Positions 1 to 11,950 of a stretch of DNA of 60,000 bases are shown here, piece by piece. Within the stretch, counting starts at the first letter, position 1; the number at the start of each line of letters is the position of its first letter. The notes under the pieces are model-generated. The model was not told where the DNA came from. It was given only the letters and a program-made list of their open reading frames with translations, and made no database searches. This stretch comes from Lineus longissimus. Its lineage: Eukaryota; Nemertea; Pilidiophora; Heteronemertea; Lineidae. The position numbers and the translations under genes were made by a program. The stretch spans positions 17,302,599-17,362,598 of the forward strand of contig NC_088309.1 in the NCBI RefSeq assembly GCF_910592395.1, in the 5' to 3' direction.

Positions 1-2768
1 CGGATTGATGTTTTGAGTTCTTCTTTCGTAAAGTTCTCGAATTTGAATTTCCCGTCCAACCTTTTCACACACCGCTTCTGACGAATGTCTGGAGCTATTG
101 TTGCTCGTAAGTAGGAAACTTCTAGCAGTAACTGTTTTTCATTGAGTTTGTCCAATGAATCCAAATCAGCAATGGTCATTGGACCACCATGTGCCTTACA
201 CTTCGCCAAGATGTCCATTGTTTTCTCTCGCTTCTTCTTCTTAAGTTCTTCCCTCTTTTGCAGGGCTAGAACTTTTGATTGTTTTACAGTAGCCAGAAAG
301 TCATTCTCCATTTTTTGCACCATTTTCACCTCATCAGAAGTTCTAGCCCACTTCCATTCCATTTTCCTCTCGTCTACACTCTTGTCTTGGAAGTTTGAGT
401 CCATGAGATAGGCATTTGTTGCCACTATGTTCTTCTGTGATATTCTTTGTACCGACGTAGTTCCTCCACACACCCTCAATCGATTGTCCAACTTTGCGAA
501 TTCACTTTCACAGCCTAGGTTTGTTAGAGGGGCGTGAACCATTTTTGCGGCTGTTGCATCATCGTCTGGTTCACCCTGCTGCTTGAAGAACTTCATGGCC
601 CCCAATTGTCTTTCCAAAGTATCCAAGATCTCATCGATCACAGCACCTACCATACGACCTTTACCAGTGTTTAGGTCACAATGATCTTTCTTCTGTTGTA
701 GTTCTTCAGTTTTCTGCTTGAAGAAGTCCCTTACCCCATGCCATCCTCCAGAATACTCAGCGGCTTTGTGATCAATTCCCAACAGCCTCATAATTGGAAA
801 AATGACCAGCTCTCCAATTTCATTGTAAACCTCTGAGCACAGTAGGAACCACTCGTTCTGAATGTATGTACTCACAGCCAACACAAGTTTGTTTGCGTTG
901 ATATCCACCACTGAATCAAAAAAGTCAATTACGGATTGCCTCCTTGCCATGAACTCCTTGGCAATCTCCGCAATGCGTCCAAAACGATTAGCCGTGAATC
1001 CTTTGAACCCAGCATTTTCGATTCCATTCACTTCCATCCAAGACTTGTATTCATTGAACAGTGACACGGAATGACTCGCATGGCTCGGTGACAATAACTT
1101 GGATATCGCAATTTGTGCTAGAGTATGAACTGAGGTAGATGGTGATAGAAATGCCTTCTGACCCGCAGATACATCCAAGAGCTTCTGTACACCTATCTTA
1201 CTTTCTGTGTCCCGAAACACTTTGTCAACCGCATGATCAATGCCTAGGATAATATGAGCACAGCACTTCAAGACTTTCTCTTCTTCTACCCCTAGCCCTT
1301 CTAGTAACTTGCCACAATCCCCAGCTCTATCTGTCATCCAAAAATCCACTGCTGATTTCAGTTCTTCAACCTCCACACCTGCCAGAACAGCCAAGCATTT
1401 CAGCTTCAACTCATAACCAGCTGCACCATCTTCCCCGCTGTGGCTCACGTTTTCCAGGTATCCTGTAGTAAGTGTCTTCCTCTCAATGTTGGGACCAGAG
1501 ACTGTAATGTGATCTGCCTTTACATCGTACAATCTATGCCCTGCGGCTTTTGTCGTGTCATCCAGTCCAACGGTAACAACATCGTCATCACCCTTATTCA
1601 CAAGATAATCAGCAGCCATTTTTAGGTTAAGATATGCAGCATCTTCAAGATACTTATTGATGCAACGATTAGATGGGAAAACATTTGATAGATCTCTAGC
1701 AGAACGTCGCTGCTTCTCATCTCTATCTGTCCCACGCACGTCGTCATCATCAATCAACTCGGACTCACTTTCGGAATCAGACAGGTCTGCTGACTTCAAC
1801 CAGTTCTGACCAAAGATAATGTTTGCAGTTTTGATGATTATACCAATGACGTCCTCGCGACTAACCTTGTGATCAGCAAGGCACTGGACTGTACACCTGA
1901 TTATTTTCTCGTCAATACACTTCCTGCTGGTTCGTACTGGAATCTCTGGAAAAACACGGTTCTGATGCTTCGGTATCGCTGATGTGGAAGCTCCTCTAGA
2001 ACGTGTAACAGGCCTTGCTGAATGTTGATGCACTGTCTTGACTTTGTCTTCACATAGTGCATCAAAATCAGGATCAACGTCACTGTCAGTGTCCTTTAAT
2101 GTCAAACTGAATTGTAGTTTTCGAGAAAGTTCTTCTTCTTCCTTATGCTGCTGCATGTCAGTTCGCTTTCTCTCCTCTGCTGCTGTCCTGTCATTATTCC
2201 GATTCCTTTGTTTTTCCCACGCACGGGAGGTTGTGGATACGTTACAAGTTGCAGTGTAAGATCCATGGCAATTATCTGAATAGAATTGTTCATCCTCGGT
2301 TGTCATCTTTACCCCATAGGTCGATTCCATTTTGTTCTGATACACTTTATCTTTCGTTCGTATGTCATACGCATTAGCAGTCATTCTGTCATTGAAATCA
2401 TCGACCTTTTTATTCCAGTTCCCAGTCTTGTTGTAGTTCACGTTTCTGTACTTCTTCAAGAGAACCTGGAAATCACCGTAGTCCTCCTTTATCTTCTTAG
2501 CCACATTCTTTTCAGAGAGTGGATACACATTTTTCGAGATCCAGTCGTCAATCAGCTCTCTGGCGACCTTGTTGCTTGCATCTACTTGTGAAATCACAGT
2601 GCGACCAGATTTCACAGTGCACAAATACAACATTCTTCCAATGACATGCTGTCCATTCTGTAGCCTTGATTTACTGTGAAATTCATCGATCTCCCTGTAT
2701 TCGGTCCCTTTCAGTTCATGAGCGATTGAATCTTTTCTTGTTCTTAACGCTTTCGATTTGGCTGCCAT
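1..2768 (-). CDS. Uncharacterised transposase-like protein, 3' end beyond window
   Basis: An uninterrupted minus-strand frame of about 922 codons runs from an ATG at 2768 to the window edge. The start follows a good splice acceptor (polypyrimidine then CAG at 2781-2783), so a 5' UTR intron is likely. Seen in the translation: a basic N-terminus (MAAKSKALRTRKDS), a strongly acidic Ser/Asp/Glu stretch at about residues 326-342, a GLDDTTKAAG motif near residue 400, FWMTDRAGD near residue 478, and APLTNLGCESEFAKLDNR near residue 750, followed by a Lys/Glu-rich tail. Two separated Asp motifs and a conserved C-terminal block suggest an RNase H-like transposase fold, perhaps hAT-like. That is inference, because I do not recognise the family securely. 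No zinc finger is visible at the N-terminus. It could also be a domesticated host gene, as it has no stop or frameshift over 2.7 kb while most other elements here are broken. Confidence 0.6.
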   Translation of the reverse strand, partial: MAAKSKALRTRKDSIAHELKGTEYREIDEFHSKSRLQNGQHVIGRMLYLCTVKSGRTVISQVDASNKVARELIDDWISKNVYPLSEKNVAKKIKEDYGDFQVLLKKYRNVNYNKTGNWNKKVDDFNDRMTANAYDIRTKDKVYQNKMESTYGVKMTTEDEQFYSDNCHGSYTATCNVSTTSRAWEKQRNRNNDRTAAEERKRTDMQQHKEEEELSRKLQFSLTLKDTDSDVDPDFDALCEDKVKTVHQHSARPVTRSRGASTSAIPKHQNRVFPEIPVRTSRKCIDEKIIRCTVQCLADHKVSREDVIGIIIKTANIIFGQNWLKSADLSDSESESELIDDDDVRGTDRDEKQRRSARDLSNVFPSNRCINKYLEDAAYLNLKMAADYLVNKGDDDVVTVGLDDTTKAAGHRLYDVKADHITVSGPNIERKTLTTGYLENVSHSGEDGAAGYELKLKCLAVLAGVEVEELKSAVDFWMTDRAGDCGKLLEGLGVEEEKVLKCCAHIILGIDHAVDKVFRDTESKIGVQKLLDVSAGQKAFLSPSTSVHTLAQIAISKLLSPSHASHSVSLFNEYKSWMEVNGIENAGFKGFTANRFGRIAEIAKEFMARRQSVIDFFDSVVDINANKLVLAVSTYIQNEWFLLCSEVYNEIGELVIFPIMRLLGIDHKAAEYSGGWHGVRDFFKQKTEELQQKKDHCDLNTGKGRMVGAVIDEILDTLERQLGAMKFFKQQGEPDDDATAAKMVHAPLTNLGCESEFAKLDNRLRVCGGTTSVQRISQKNIVATNAYLMDSNFQDKSVDERKMEWKWARTSDEVKMVQKMENDFLATVKQSKVLALQKREELKKKKREKTMDILAKCKAHGGPMTIADLDSLDKLNEKQLLLEVSYLRATIAPDIRQKRCVKRLDGKFKFENFTKEELKTSI

Positions 2769-5700
2769 GGCGTTCTACTTCTGAAAAACAGATATATTTC
2801 TAGCTATTCTAATGCGGTGATCATTCGAGGAAATTATATGGGCCTATAGTAATCAGCGATGTTCTAACGGGGCAGGAATAGAAACATCACGCACATGGCA
2901 CTGCGTTGTAACAATGCATCACTGACAATGACGGTTAATTCATTTGCAGTAGTTTTTGGATGACGCCTAAGGAACACCTCTCCTTCAGAGCTTAATAATA
3001 TGGCATGAAAATCGGCACTGCTCTATCAGCTGAAACGTGAAAATTCTGTTCACTTACTTGAAGAGCTTTTACAAATTCCAATCACAATATAGCAGTGTAC
3101 AACCTGGGTCAAAACTTATACAAAATAGGCCAAAGTCAGCCTCGTTCTGGATTGACCTAGTTTGTGTACTATCTAGTGCATTCCAGTTTCAATGCACTAT
3201 GATCTCAGATAGTGCTTTGATAGCTGGGGTCATTATTTGAAATGACTCTGACACAGCCCAAATCTTTTTTTACCTCAATAAACATGCTTAATATTGTTAG
3301 ATACATACCACACTACAATCCTAATGCAACATGTATTCCATTTAAGCACTTTTGAGAGCATAAAATGCATTTCATTGTGAGTACTGTCCAACACACACCC
3401 CACCCCCAACTTCTAATTGGGATAGAAAAAGTTTCTATGTCTGAAACAAGAGACCATTGATGGGAGACCTTTGATTGACATCTTGGCTGTGGAATTCAAC
3501 CACTTTTCTCAATGAATATGCACACCCCTTGATGTATGAGGCTTATGAATGGCTGGAGTCCACCCAGCACAGCCCCCTCCCCCTCAACTAAACTGTCAAT
3601 AACATTCTTGGTGGTCAACTTGTGTATGGTATCATGATACAGCCTGGTACAGGGACCTTTCTGCTTGATTAATTACACACATTTGGGTTAATTTGTTTAT
3701 ACACTTGTCTGCTATAATCTCTCAAACTCAGCAGGCTGCTTGTTTGCAAGGCGGCATATTCCTTTGATCTTGTAATAGGGATAGATTTTGTTTCTGATAC
3801 TTCAAGTGCGGAAGGTCAATTCCATGGTGTTGACCATGTCTTACTGTAGTGAATGAGTACAATTTACACCCTTTCTGGTCATCAACGAAGTGGCTATCAC
3901 ATTTTTGATGTTGCTTGTCCAGCTCATTATCAGCCGCTCATTAGCATATTGACCACAGTAACCATGATGAAACACGTGGTGGTGAAGATCAAGTGCTTCC
4001 TGCCTTGTCAATTTTGTTACATCTTTCCTGGTTCCAGTTCTTCTGAACAGGTTAAACTTATTTTGTTGTTCCTTTGGTGGATTATATTCTTACTTCTTTT
4101 GGATTATCAATGTTTCACCTTTGTAGGCCTATATTCATTCAGTGACCCTTACTTTGACTTATATTTTTCGACCAAAAAAGGAATATGGAATGAAATAATT
4201 GTTTGGATATTTGGATATTCTTGATTCAATGGATTAGGGATGTTGAGAGGGTGATTTTATTTATTGTACTGCAATAGTGAATTCAATGCACATTTCAGAT
4301 GGACAAACTCCACTTTCCATGCATGGCACTATTATTGTTTACATTCCTAATATAGGTAAACTAGGACATATTATGCATGAATCTATGTCAGTGGGCGGCC
4401 AAGTTTATGCTAACCAGGTATACTAAACCGAGGCTATAATCTGCCAGCAACTGGGTCACTTTGGATATCAGTTACACTTTGGCTACCCAGAGCACTAACT
4501 GTAGGTAGAAAGTTGTGGAAATGTGTAATTACGCTTTTCATATACCATGCAGGATTCATTGAATCTATGTTGGGTTAATGCTGAAGTAGAATCAGTTCCC
4601 AAAGCCCCAATGGTCTCACTGTTATTTTATCAATTTTTTTCTGAGATCCATTTACAGCTAGCAATGAAGATTAATTTGCATAATAGATGGAGACATATTC
4701 AAATTGTCACCACTGAATACATACCAAAATTTTTTCTCATATCAAAGCCAACGCATGTGTGAACTTTGAGAACGGGACCAGTTGGTGAGTTGGGATCTGA
4801 GAGGCTGCCTAGCCTAGTCTTAACTCAATAACTGCAACTTGGGGCAGGGTGTCCTACGTCTACTAGTAGGCCCTAAGTAATTAATAAGCATTAGTTTTTT
4901 GCTTGCAAAATACCCTGCAATGGATATATGTTCATCATGTATGACAAATATGGCTATTTCCATTAAAAAAAAAGTTTTTTCTGTCAAAATTATAATGAAA
5001 TCGACCAAACACACAGTTTCTACCAAAAGCATCCATTCAATCATGCTTTCTAGGCCAAAATTGGATTCCTTGACCCCAAAAACATAGGAATAGATATACA
5101 ACATGCCATACTTTTACATTAATTTATGAAACGCAATAATAAGTCAGCAATTTGGACGCCATTTTTCAAAAATGGCGGCTGTACTGACCCAGAACGTAAT
5201 TTCAGGTAAAAATGCTTTTCAGATTCAGAATCAGCACTAAATTTCGCCTTAAGAACAACTTGTTGACAAGCGATTATTTAAAAAAAGTATGTATTTACCC
5301 TACCCTAGTATAAGAGGGTTAGTCAGCAGTAGAACAGAAAATACATATAAGACGGATTAGTAAAACACACAAAATAAAAACAAATGCAAGATCCTGGGCA
5401 AAGCACAGCAGTAACCACACTGATTAAAGTGACTATTTAAGCCATTGAACTTGTTGGCAAAGATGCTAGTAATTGGACTCAAAGTTCTGATTCAGATTGA
5501 TGCAACTCAAATGTCAGTGCAAGTGTCTATCAAAAATCAACACTGTCCAGTACAGTATCACAGTTCATGCCACTATAGTGATTGTCAGTCATAACGCTGC
5601 TGGTGCTGCCAATCCTCCGAATATCAAATATAGAATATAGAAACTGTATAGGTGAGCCCATTCCTCCACAACCATACGCCCAAAAGCCATACCAAAATAT

Positions 5701-6386
5701 ATATGCGTGAGTAATCCTCGCGAGTAGTTAGAGTAATGTTCGTTGCTTACGCCTATTGTCACTGACATTCCATATACACGCACGTGCGCTGCATATACAC
5801 ACAGTCTATGGATTTAGCTCCGGCACACGCGGTGAACGATAATGCATGGTCTGACCGGCTTCATAAATGCTTGCACCTTGCATATCAAGGTACGAGTTCA
5901 CACCAGAAGACGGCTGAGCTGCAGTTCCCTTAAGTCAAGCCACAGCTAAAGTTACTGGATGGTCCCCTTCACGACGAGGGACGCCGGCGGTCCAATTAAG
6001 GACCTGCATTGAAAAATGTTTGTTGTACAGGAACACAACTTTCCATTCGCAGCAACGATGTCATGGCAAATATATATATCAGCACCAATCTCCTAACAGA
6101 CTGACATTGTCCGGTTATTCTCCTCCGTCTACTGCTGCTGCTACTGTTTAATGCCACCTGTCGATGATGACAGACTGACTGGGTGAGTGTAGTCCAAAAA
6201 GTGACGACGAGTGTAAAGTCTACACATTAAGGGGCACATTGTTTCTGCTGGTGTACACCTGCTCACTGCCGCTGAAGCTCAGCAACAGTTTAAATCCAGT
6301 GCATCAAATCACGAATCCATCCAATGTGTGAAAGTAGGGGGCAGGCAGTTGGTTGTATGGAGAAGAGGACTTTGCTCAGACAAAAG
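2769..6386. other. Intergenic stretch without a supported gene
   Basis: Only short, compositionally unremarkable open frames occur, none with a recognisable domain. The sequence is AT-rich with no clear terminal repeats. A YY1-like AAAATGGCGGC occurs near 5170. A short ATG-to-donor segment (6151-6182, followed by GTGAGT) could be a tiny exon but has no other support. Confidence 0.6.
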
Positions 6387-7524
6387 CTAGATAAGGGCAA
6401 GTTTTTCACTGATTGACTCAGCAATCTCATGGATGAATTCCTTTGCCACCTTGCTGGAATCACATCCAGAAATCAACCTTACCCCATTTGCTTTCTGTAC
6501 CTTAACAAGTGTCTTAAACTTAGATAAGGGTAAACCGTCTGTTGCAGTTATATAAGCAGTTCTTAGTAACTTCTTATATGCCTCTCGTGCATTGTCATGC
6601 AATGTATCATCGATGCTGGGTTGTTTACTCTGGGATGCAGTAGGTGGGGGTCCAGTCCCTGCTGTTGAGGAAGTATTATCCTGAGGCAAGTCAGGAGTCA
6701 ACGCTTGCAATTCGCATCCAATCTTGTGCGCAAGGCCATTCAGGTGACGTTTCACAGTCCAACTGCTAACAGTTTTGGAACCAGTAACATACTTTTCAAC
6801 TTCATTGGCTGCTTGGCCCTTTATGCGGTAGTCAGCAAGGATGCCCCTGTGGTGTCTGGCGCATATGGAGCAGTACACCTGAAATAAAATGACATTTTAA
6901 GTGGACCTAGCCTACTTTAAATAAATGCAAATGTTGAAAAATCTCTTTGGCAGTAACTAGCCAGAGACCCAGCGAGCCACATTCATTCCTGAGTGAAAGA
7001 AAGCTAGCTCTGATTATCAAATCAAGGCGTTGATACAGCCATATTGCATGTATTGTCCATATATTTGCGCCACAAAATATTGTACCAGTGCACTTTCCCT
7101 TTAAATTCTCGTTCCACGTGGTTGTTATTTGCGTCGCCGTCCATGACCAAATTTGGCAAGCACTTGCTACGTCATCGCATATCATTTCATGAATAATTAA
7201 CGAAAATCAATTCAATCTCACCCCCATACACTCTATCAACTTCAAAATGTACATCACGGCATGCAGGAGGAAGACGCGGAAAACCCGGGAAACGAGACTA
7301 GATTTAGCGCCTGCGCACCGGGTTCGGCGAGCAGACGAGATTTCTATTCTACTACTACGCAGATCGTCTAAATTTATCATTCAGATTACGGTTTGTTATT
7401 GACCTACCTCTGCCACCATTCGTTTACTCCCTTCTACTTTTATCTTGGGAACAATGACGCCTTCGGGCAGCCAATCCCAATTTAAGAACGTCTCTTCTTT
7501 GACGGATCTGCCCGGTTCCGCCAT
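6387..7524 (-). pseudogene. Two-exon remnant of a hAT-type / zinc-finger transposon gene
   Basis: Exon 2 (6387-6878) begins directly after a strong acceptor (TTTTATTTCAG) and encodes VYCSICARHH, a likely zinc-binding start, then a Ser/Pro/Gln linker and a block containing LRTAYITATDGLPLSKF and NGVRLISGCDSSKVAKEF. That block resembles the pre-catalytic segment of hAT-derived C17orf113/KIAA1586-type proteins. It then hits a stop before any RNase H domain. A likely first exon lies at 7407-7524: ATG at 7524, text rich in Trp/Glu/Lys (NWDWLPEGVIVPKIK), and a GAG|GTAGGT donor. It is one base too long to enter exon 2 in frame, and an A-run near 7437-7441 is the likely site of a one-base insertion. 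I read this as a truncated, frameshifted gene copy. The family assignment is tentative. Confidence 0.4.
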
Positions 7525-9037
7525 TGTTCTAAATCACGCTGCCGAAGTCAGAATGAAAAATTGTATTCCATTGGTCATTTCCAGTGACGTGTGCACATTT
7601 GAACCAATGACAGACCAGGTACCTCAATGCATTGGGGGATGCTTACATCTGTTTACTGTACACATATCCACGTGCGAGCGTGTGGATGACGAAATAACAA
7701 GGCGCGCTTTTTCCTTATGTATTTCTATTGGCAGGCACGCTATTGTTTGCGCGCCTCCGATTGATTTTAGGTGCGCTATGGTGTGCGCGCGCTATAGCGC
7801 GCCTTAAAAGGCAGTGTCTGTAGATATACGTACTAAATGCTAAGTCCATCGGAATCCCATATCGATCATTGTCCTGCTGTAATCCAAGTGGCATCCATCA
7901 TACCGTAAGAGTCACACAGCACTTGCACAGGCACGAATTTTCAAAAAAACAAACAGATTTTACGGAATATGTTGGTGCCAGCATGAAATATATGTATATA
8001 AACGATTCAGTGACATCCACATGAAATTCATTCCTACGAAATCTCCAAATATAATTCCGGGCATCCTCGAACATAAAGAATTTGCTGCTGGGCCCAGGTG
8101 GTATGCTAGGGGGAGTCCCAAGAACCATCAAGGCGAACATATTCGCGACTAGTACCACAATTTTGAAGGTTTTTGGTAGGTGACAACAGTTCATCCCAGT
8201 TTTCCCAAGCACTGGCATCACCCGCACAGAAAAGATTCCTTCCAGGGATCAACAACCAACCTCGACAAGAAAGACAATTGGAGGATTCAACACCTAACCC
8301 TACTCTTAGCTACCTGAAGACTACAGATGGAATCACCAACCTATAAAAGTTAGCCTAAGACTGTTAGCCTATTAAAACAATACACTACTACAGGAGGGTT
8401 TATCCTAAACTGTGAGAAAAACATTGGCAAATGATTCAGCCACAATGCTGCTTCGCCGGTTTACCATTTACATAAGACTAGACAGCAAGGGTGCCATATC
8501 ACGGAATACACATACTCACCTGCCTTTGTCCACAAACACCCAAATTGGTGCTAAGAGGCAGTAGTAGGCTGCTAAGATGCATGATGAGCAACGCAGCCAG
8601 ATTAAAATATGACAAATCGGTTGTTACCCAATGTAACCAAAGCGCAAATCGAATGCACAACTTAACTGCATTGCAGTCAGTGCTTAAATCGACACCATCC
8701 ACAAAAGAGGGTGGTAGTAAGCAAATACGGGAATTTTAGTCTCAAACCACCGATATACCGCTTACATGGCAATACATGTAGCGCTCCAAATCAGAAAAGC
8801 ATTTCCAAGGAGATGCAAATTGGTAACAGCAAAAATACGGATAGTTCAGGTCTCTCTAAATCGGGCACTGCCATTTGCAGTCCTTACATAGCAATTGCCA
8901 ACAAGAGTGGCACACAAATAGGAAACAAATCGAGAAATTATCAAATACATAGGTGAAATCGGAGCAAAATAAGAGAACCAAATCGGTTTGAGTTATTGAA
9001 CTGACGCGTGCTCGGTCGATCCATAGATGTTGGTCGT
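7525..9037. other. Non-coding stretch, no supported gene
   Basis: Plus- and minus-strand frames here lack domains and look random. No terminal repeats or polypurine tract could be identified for the Ty3 fragment that ends at 9038, so its 3' LTR is either absent or too diverged to see by eye. Confidence 0.5.
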
Positions 9038-10386
9038 CTACCGCTTAGGAAGCCTTGGCTGGCAGTTTTCCCTTGTAGGCAGGGATGCTCCAGTCAAGGA
9101 GGCCACTGCATCAAACAGCTGAGAAAGGTTGGCCGCTGCAGTCTGTTGCCGCAGTGATGGGGCTCCCAGCCTGTCGTACACAAAATTCCGAGCAGGTCGT
9201 CTCTCACGGGCAGAGCGCCTTGCTGGGACTGCAGTTTCTGCACTAGCATCATCAGACGTGCTGCTCTGGTCTCCATCATGCTGATTGAATTCTTCATCTC
9301 CTTCTGACTCGCCAGGGGATCCGGGCATTCCCGCCTGATGGTCAGCTTCACTCTCCGATTCAGAATCAGAGAAGTCCCATCTCGGGCGCTCAACCTCATC
9401 TACATTGCTACGGGATGAATCCATGTCGCTCACAGGGCATTCCTTGGGCAGCGGTCTTTTCCTTGGCTTTGGTATTGGTTTAGGCCTTGCAGGGGCAGGG
9501 AGCTCAGTAGGCAAGGGCAGAAATCCACATGGTAAGAGAAGATTCCGGTGGAGGGTGCGGGGGTTGCCCTTCCCATCTTCCCGTCGAACTGTATACACAG
9601 GGGAGTCCTCACTGCCATTCTGGCTGACTATCAGGTAAACCTCCTCACCCCATGTGTCCGCTAGCTTCCTTTTCCCACGGATGGTGACATTCTTCACCAA
9701 CACTCTGTCGCCTACATGCAGACTGTTCTTCCTGACCTTGGCATCATAACGCCCCTTGTTTGCCTCATGGCGTTTCAGAACTGCGGCTGAGGCTTTGTCA
9801 TATTCGTTCTTGAGTGACTGCTTGAGATCTTTGACATAAGTGTCATACGACTTCCCGTCCTCCTCAGGTTCCCTTAGGCCGAAAAACCAGTCAATTGGCA
9901 GTCTTGGCTGCCGGCCAAACATCAGCTCAAAAAGTGAGTACTTCGTGGAATCATTGGCAGTACAGTTGTACGCATGCACCAGGAACTTGATGTGCTTCGA
10001 CCAGTGCAACTTCCTCTCTTTATCCAAGCACCCGAGCATGTCAATCAGGGTCCGATTGAACCGTTCGCACTGGCCATTCCCTTGAGGGTGGTAGGGGGTG
10101 GTAAGTGAGCTTTTCACTCCAGTGATCTCTTTAAGCTGGGAGATGACCTTCCCTGTGAATGATGCACCACGACCGGAGTGGAGTCGTGCCGGTAGGCCAA
10201 AGCCCAGGAAAAAGTTCTTCCACATCACCTCAGCAACTTGTTTAGCTGTTTGGTTCTTCGTTACAAAGGCTTTTGAAAATCGTGTGAAATGGTCGGTCAG
10301 CACCAGGATGTTCTCTTTGCCTGTCTGATCAGGGTCTACACTCAAAAAGTCAATGCAGACCAAATCCGGGCACCACTGACCAATAC
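9038..10386 (-). pseudogene. Ty3/Gypsy pol fragment: integrase core and C-terminal tail, catalytic Asp lost
   Basis: An open frame of about 440 codons covers the integrase catalytic core and the C-terminal region of a Ty3/Gypsy polyprotein. Visible in order: the first catalytic Asp in LVCIDFL; LHSGRGASF, where the family has His-Ser-Asp; the Glu-bearing GNGQCERFNRTL; the GDRVLVKN segment; and a long acidic Ser/Glu tail ending near RRSARERRPARNFVYD, typical of the extreme pol C-terminus. The second residue of the D,D-35-E triad is Gly, so strand transfer should be dead. Reverse transcriptase and RNase H are missing. Homology stops near 10386, where a different exon-like sequence begins. This is a 5'-truncated copy with an otherwise clean frame. 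Confidence 0.8.
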
Positions 10387-10695
10387 ATATACAAACTTGG
10401 CAGGGCTACATAAAGAACATGCCATTCCCAAAAGGGCCTTTTCCTCTGACTCAATTTTTTGAGGTTTGCTTCAAAACGTTTCTTCAAATTTCCACCCAGA
10501 CTAATTGCTTTCACATACCCATTTCTTAAGGTTGAAAGTGCAGTTTTCAAACTAGTCAAATGCTTCACATTGGTATTAATGGTAACACACAAACTTTCAC
10601 CTATGTCCTTGACAACTCCTAATAAAACATCTCTGGAAAAGGGGCTTTTTAATGAGCGTCCTAGTCTGGTTTGCAGTCTGTCCAATAGGAATGTC
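10375..10695 (-). other. Exon-like open frame of unknown origin
   Basis: The frame begins after a strong splice acceptor (CTTCTTTTTCAG ending at 10696) and stays open to the edge of the integrase fragment, where it overlaps in another frame. The product is basic (LKKRFEANLKKLSQRKRPFWEW) with no recognised domain. It may be a piece of another transposon exon interrupted by the Ty3 fragment. Confidence 0.25.
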
Positions 10696-10727
10696 CTGAA
10701 AAAGAAGAAGATACATTGTAGGCTCAA

Positions 10728-11173
10728 TTAAAACAAACCTGCTAACCTTAAGACTGTGGACACTGAATGACTTTTCTTCTTGTGTGAGTACCTGTATTGA
10801 TAGTTACAGGGAAGCTGGTATACCACACTGAATTGCGTTTCCCCAGTGTTAGTATTTTGACCTTCCCATTTTCAAAGTATTGGTTGATACAGGCGAGCTG
10901 GGACACTGAAATGGCATTTCCCCAGTGTGAGTAGGCCTACTTTGTACTTGCAAGCACCAGAGGGCATAGTATCTAACTAACATACAATGTATATTATTTC
11001 CTCCATTTAACCTCAGTAATACCATAAAACAATTCCATTGCAAAGCAATTCCATCAACTGTAAAAGAAGGATTTGGGGGGTCTCAAAAACTGCACAGTAC
11101 TGTACTGTACCTCCATTGCCTGCCCTGTTAGTGTTCAAAAACAGAATCCTGTAAGATAAAAATGGATTTACTA
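10728..11173. other. Gap without a gene; short direct repeat
   Basis: Nothing coding is visible. A phrase reading TTTCCCCAGTGT occurs twice (near 10836 and 10915), each time followed by an AGTA-type context. A GTACTGTACTGTAC microrepeat lies near 11098. Confidence 0.4.
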
Positions 11174-11575
11174 TTAATTTTGAGTGTTGTTGTTGTAGTC
11201 TGGCAGTTGGTGCTTCCTTTGGATGTCATGTCTGTTTCCTAACTGCTTCACAAAGGAGACAAAAAGCCTTGGCGCTCGTTGTACGTTATCCTTCACATCG
11301 AATTTGGCCGACGCTCCATGATGGTACTGTTTGCGAGTCAGGGAACGTGGGGTCTGGATGCATAGTCGCAATGATTCTAAATTGATGGAGCAGTTGTCAC
11401 AATTTACATTCAGAATCCGGATCTCCCAGTACCTGTTAAATACATTGTCCATGCACCTGAATGATTTAAGGCGATACTCCTTGTAGTTTGACTGATATCC
11501 TGAGACGTACACTCGTTTCCCAAGATTGATACGTTTGTGGACAGGGAAAATTCTTCTGAACTGCTGCAATGTCAT
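11174..11575 (-). CDS. Hypothetical open frame
   Basis: A 133-codon minus-strand frame rich in Arg, Asn and aromatic residues, with several Cys (CDNCSINLESLRLC). I do not recognise it. It lies between a fold-back repeat and an exon-like piece in transposon-rich DNA, so it may be an exon of a degraded element or chance. No splice sites or start context decide its ends. Confidence 0.2.
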   Translation of the reverse strand: MTLQQFRRIFPVHKRINLGKRVYVSGYQSNYKEYRLKSFRCMDNVFNRYWEIRILNVNCDNCSINLESLRLCIQTPRSLTRKQYHHGASAKFDVKDNVQRAPRLFVSFVKQLGNRHDIQRKHQLPDYNNNTQN

Positions 11576-11856
11576 TGGAATGGAGAATGTGGCTTTCTGC
11601 TGACCCCCTCTGCCAATAGTGAGGTGTTTTGGAACAGTTCATGAAGTTCCTGAATAGCGATCCTGTCCTCTGTTCTGTTGAAGTATTGCGACTTGACATC
11701 TCCATGATCAACCCACTGGTCCCATTTGGTACTGTAGCCGATATAGTGGACAAAATACCTGGAAAGATAAAAGATACATGTATGTCACTGTATGTCGATA
11801 TTGAAATATTTGATGTTGCATTGATCCCCTCCTCCACACAATACATTCCACCTGGA

Positions 11857-11950
11857 ACAGTCAGGACTTTAGGCTCGCTCGATCGGCAGGTCACCTTTCC
11901 ATCGGCCGAAGGAAGGGTGACCTGCCGAACGAGCCTACAGTCCTGACTGT
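11857..11950. repeat. Fold-back inverted repeat
   Basis: Two arms of about 37 bases, ACAGTCAGGACT...GGCAGGTCACC and its complement, flank a centre of about 20 bases. The arms differ by a few substitutions and a small gap. This would form a stable hairpin and may be a tiny MITE or a palindromic insertion. Confidence 0.7.

Noticed and set aside
142-2591. Several plus-strand frames within 1-2768
   Set aside because: They overlap the long minus-strand frame and are its antisense shadows.
3853-4224. 123-codon plus-strand frame
   Set aside because: No domain, composition like its AT-rich surroundings, no splice or start context; taken as chance.
6151-6182. ATG-to-GTGAGT mini exon on the plus strand
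   Set aside because: Only ten codons, no supporting promoter or next exon.
7445-7807. 120-codon plus-strand frame
   Set aside because: Overlaps a better minus-strand exon candidate (7407-7524) and has no recognisable domain.
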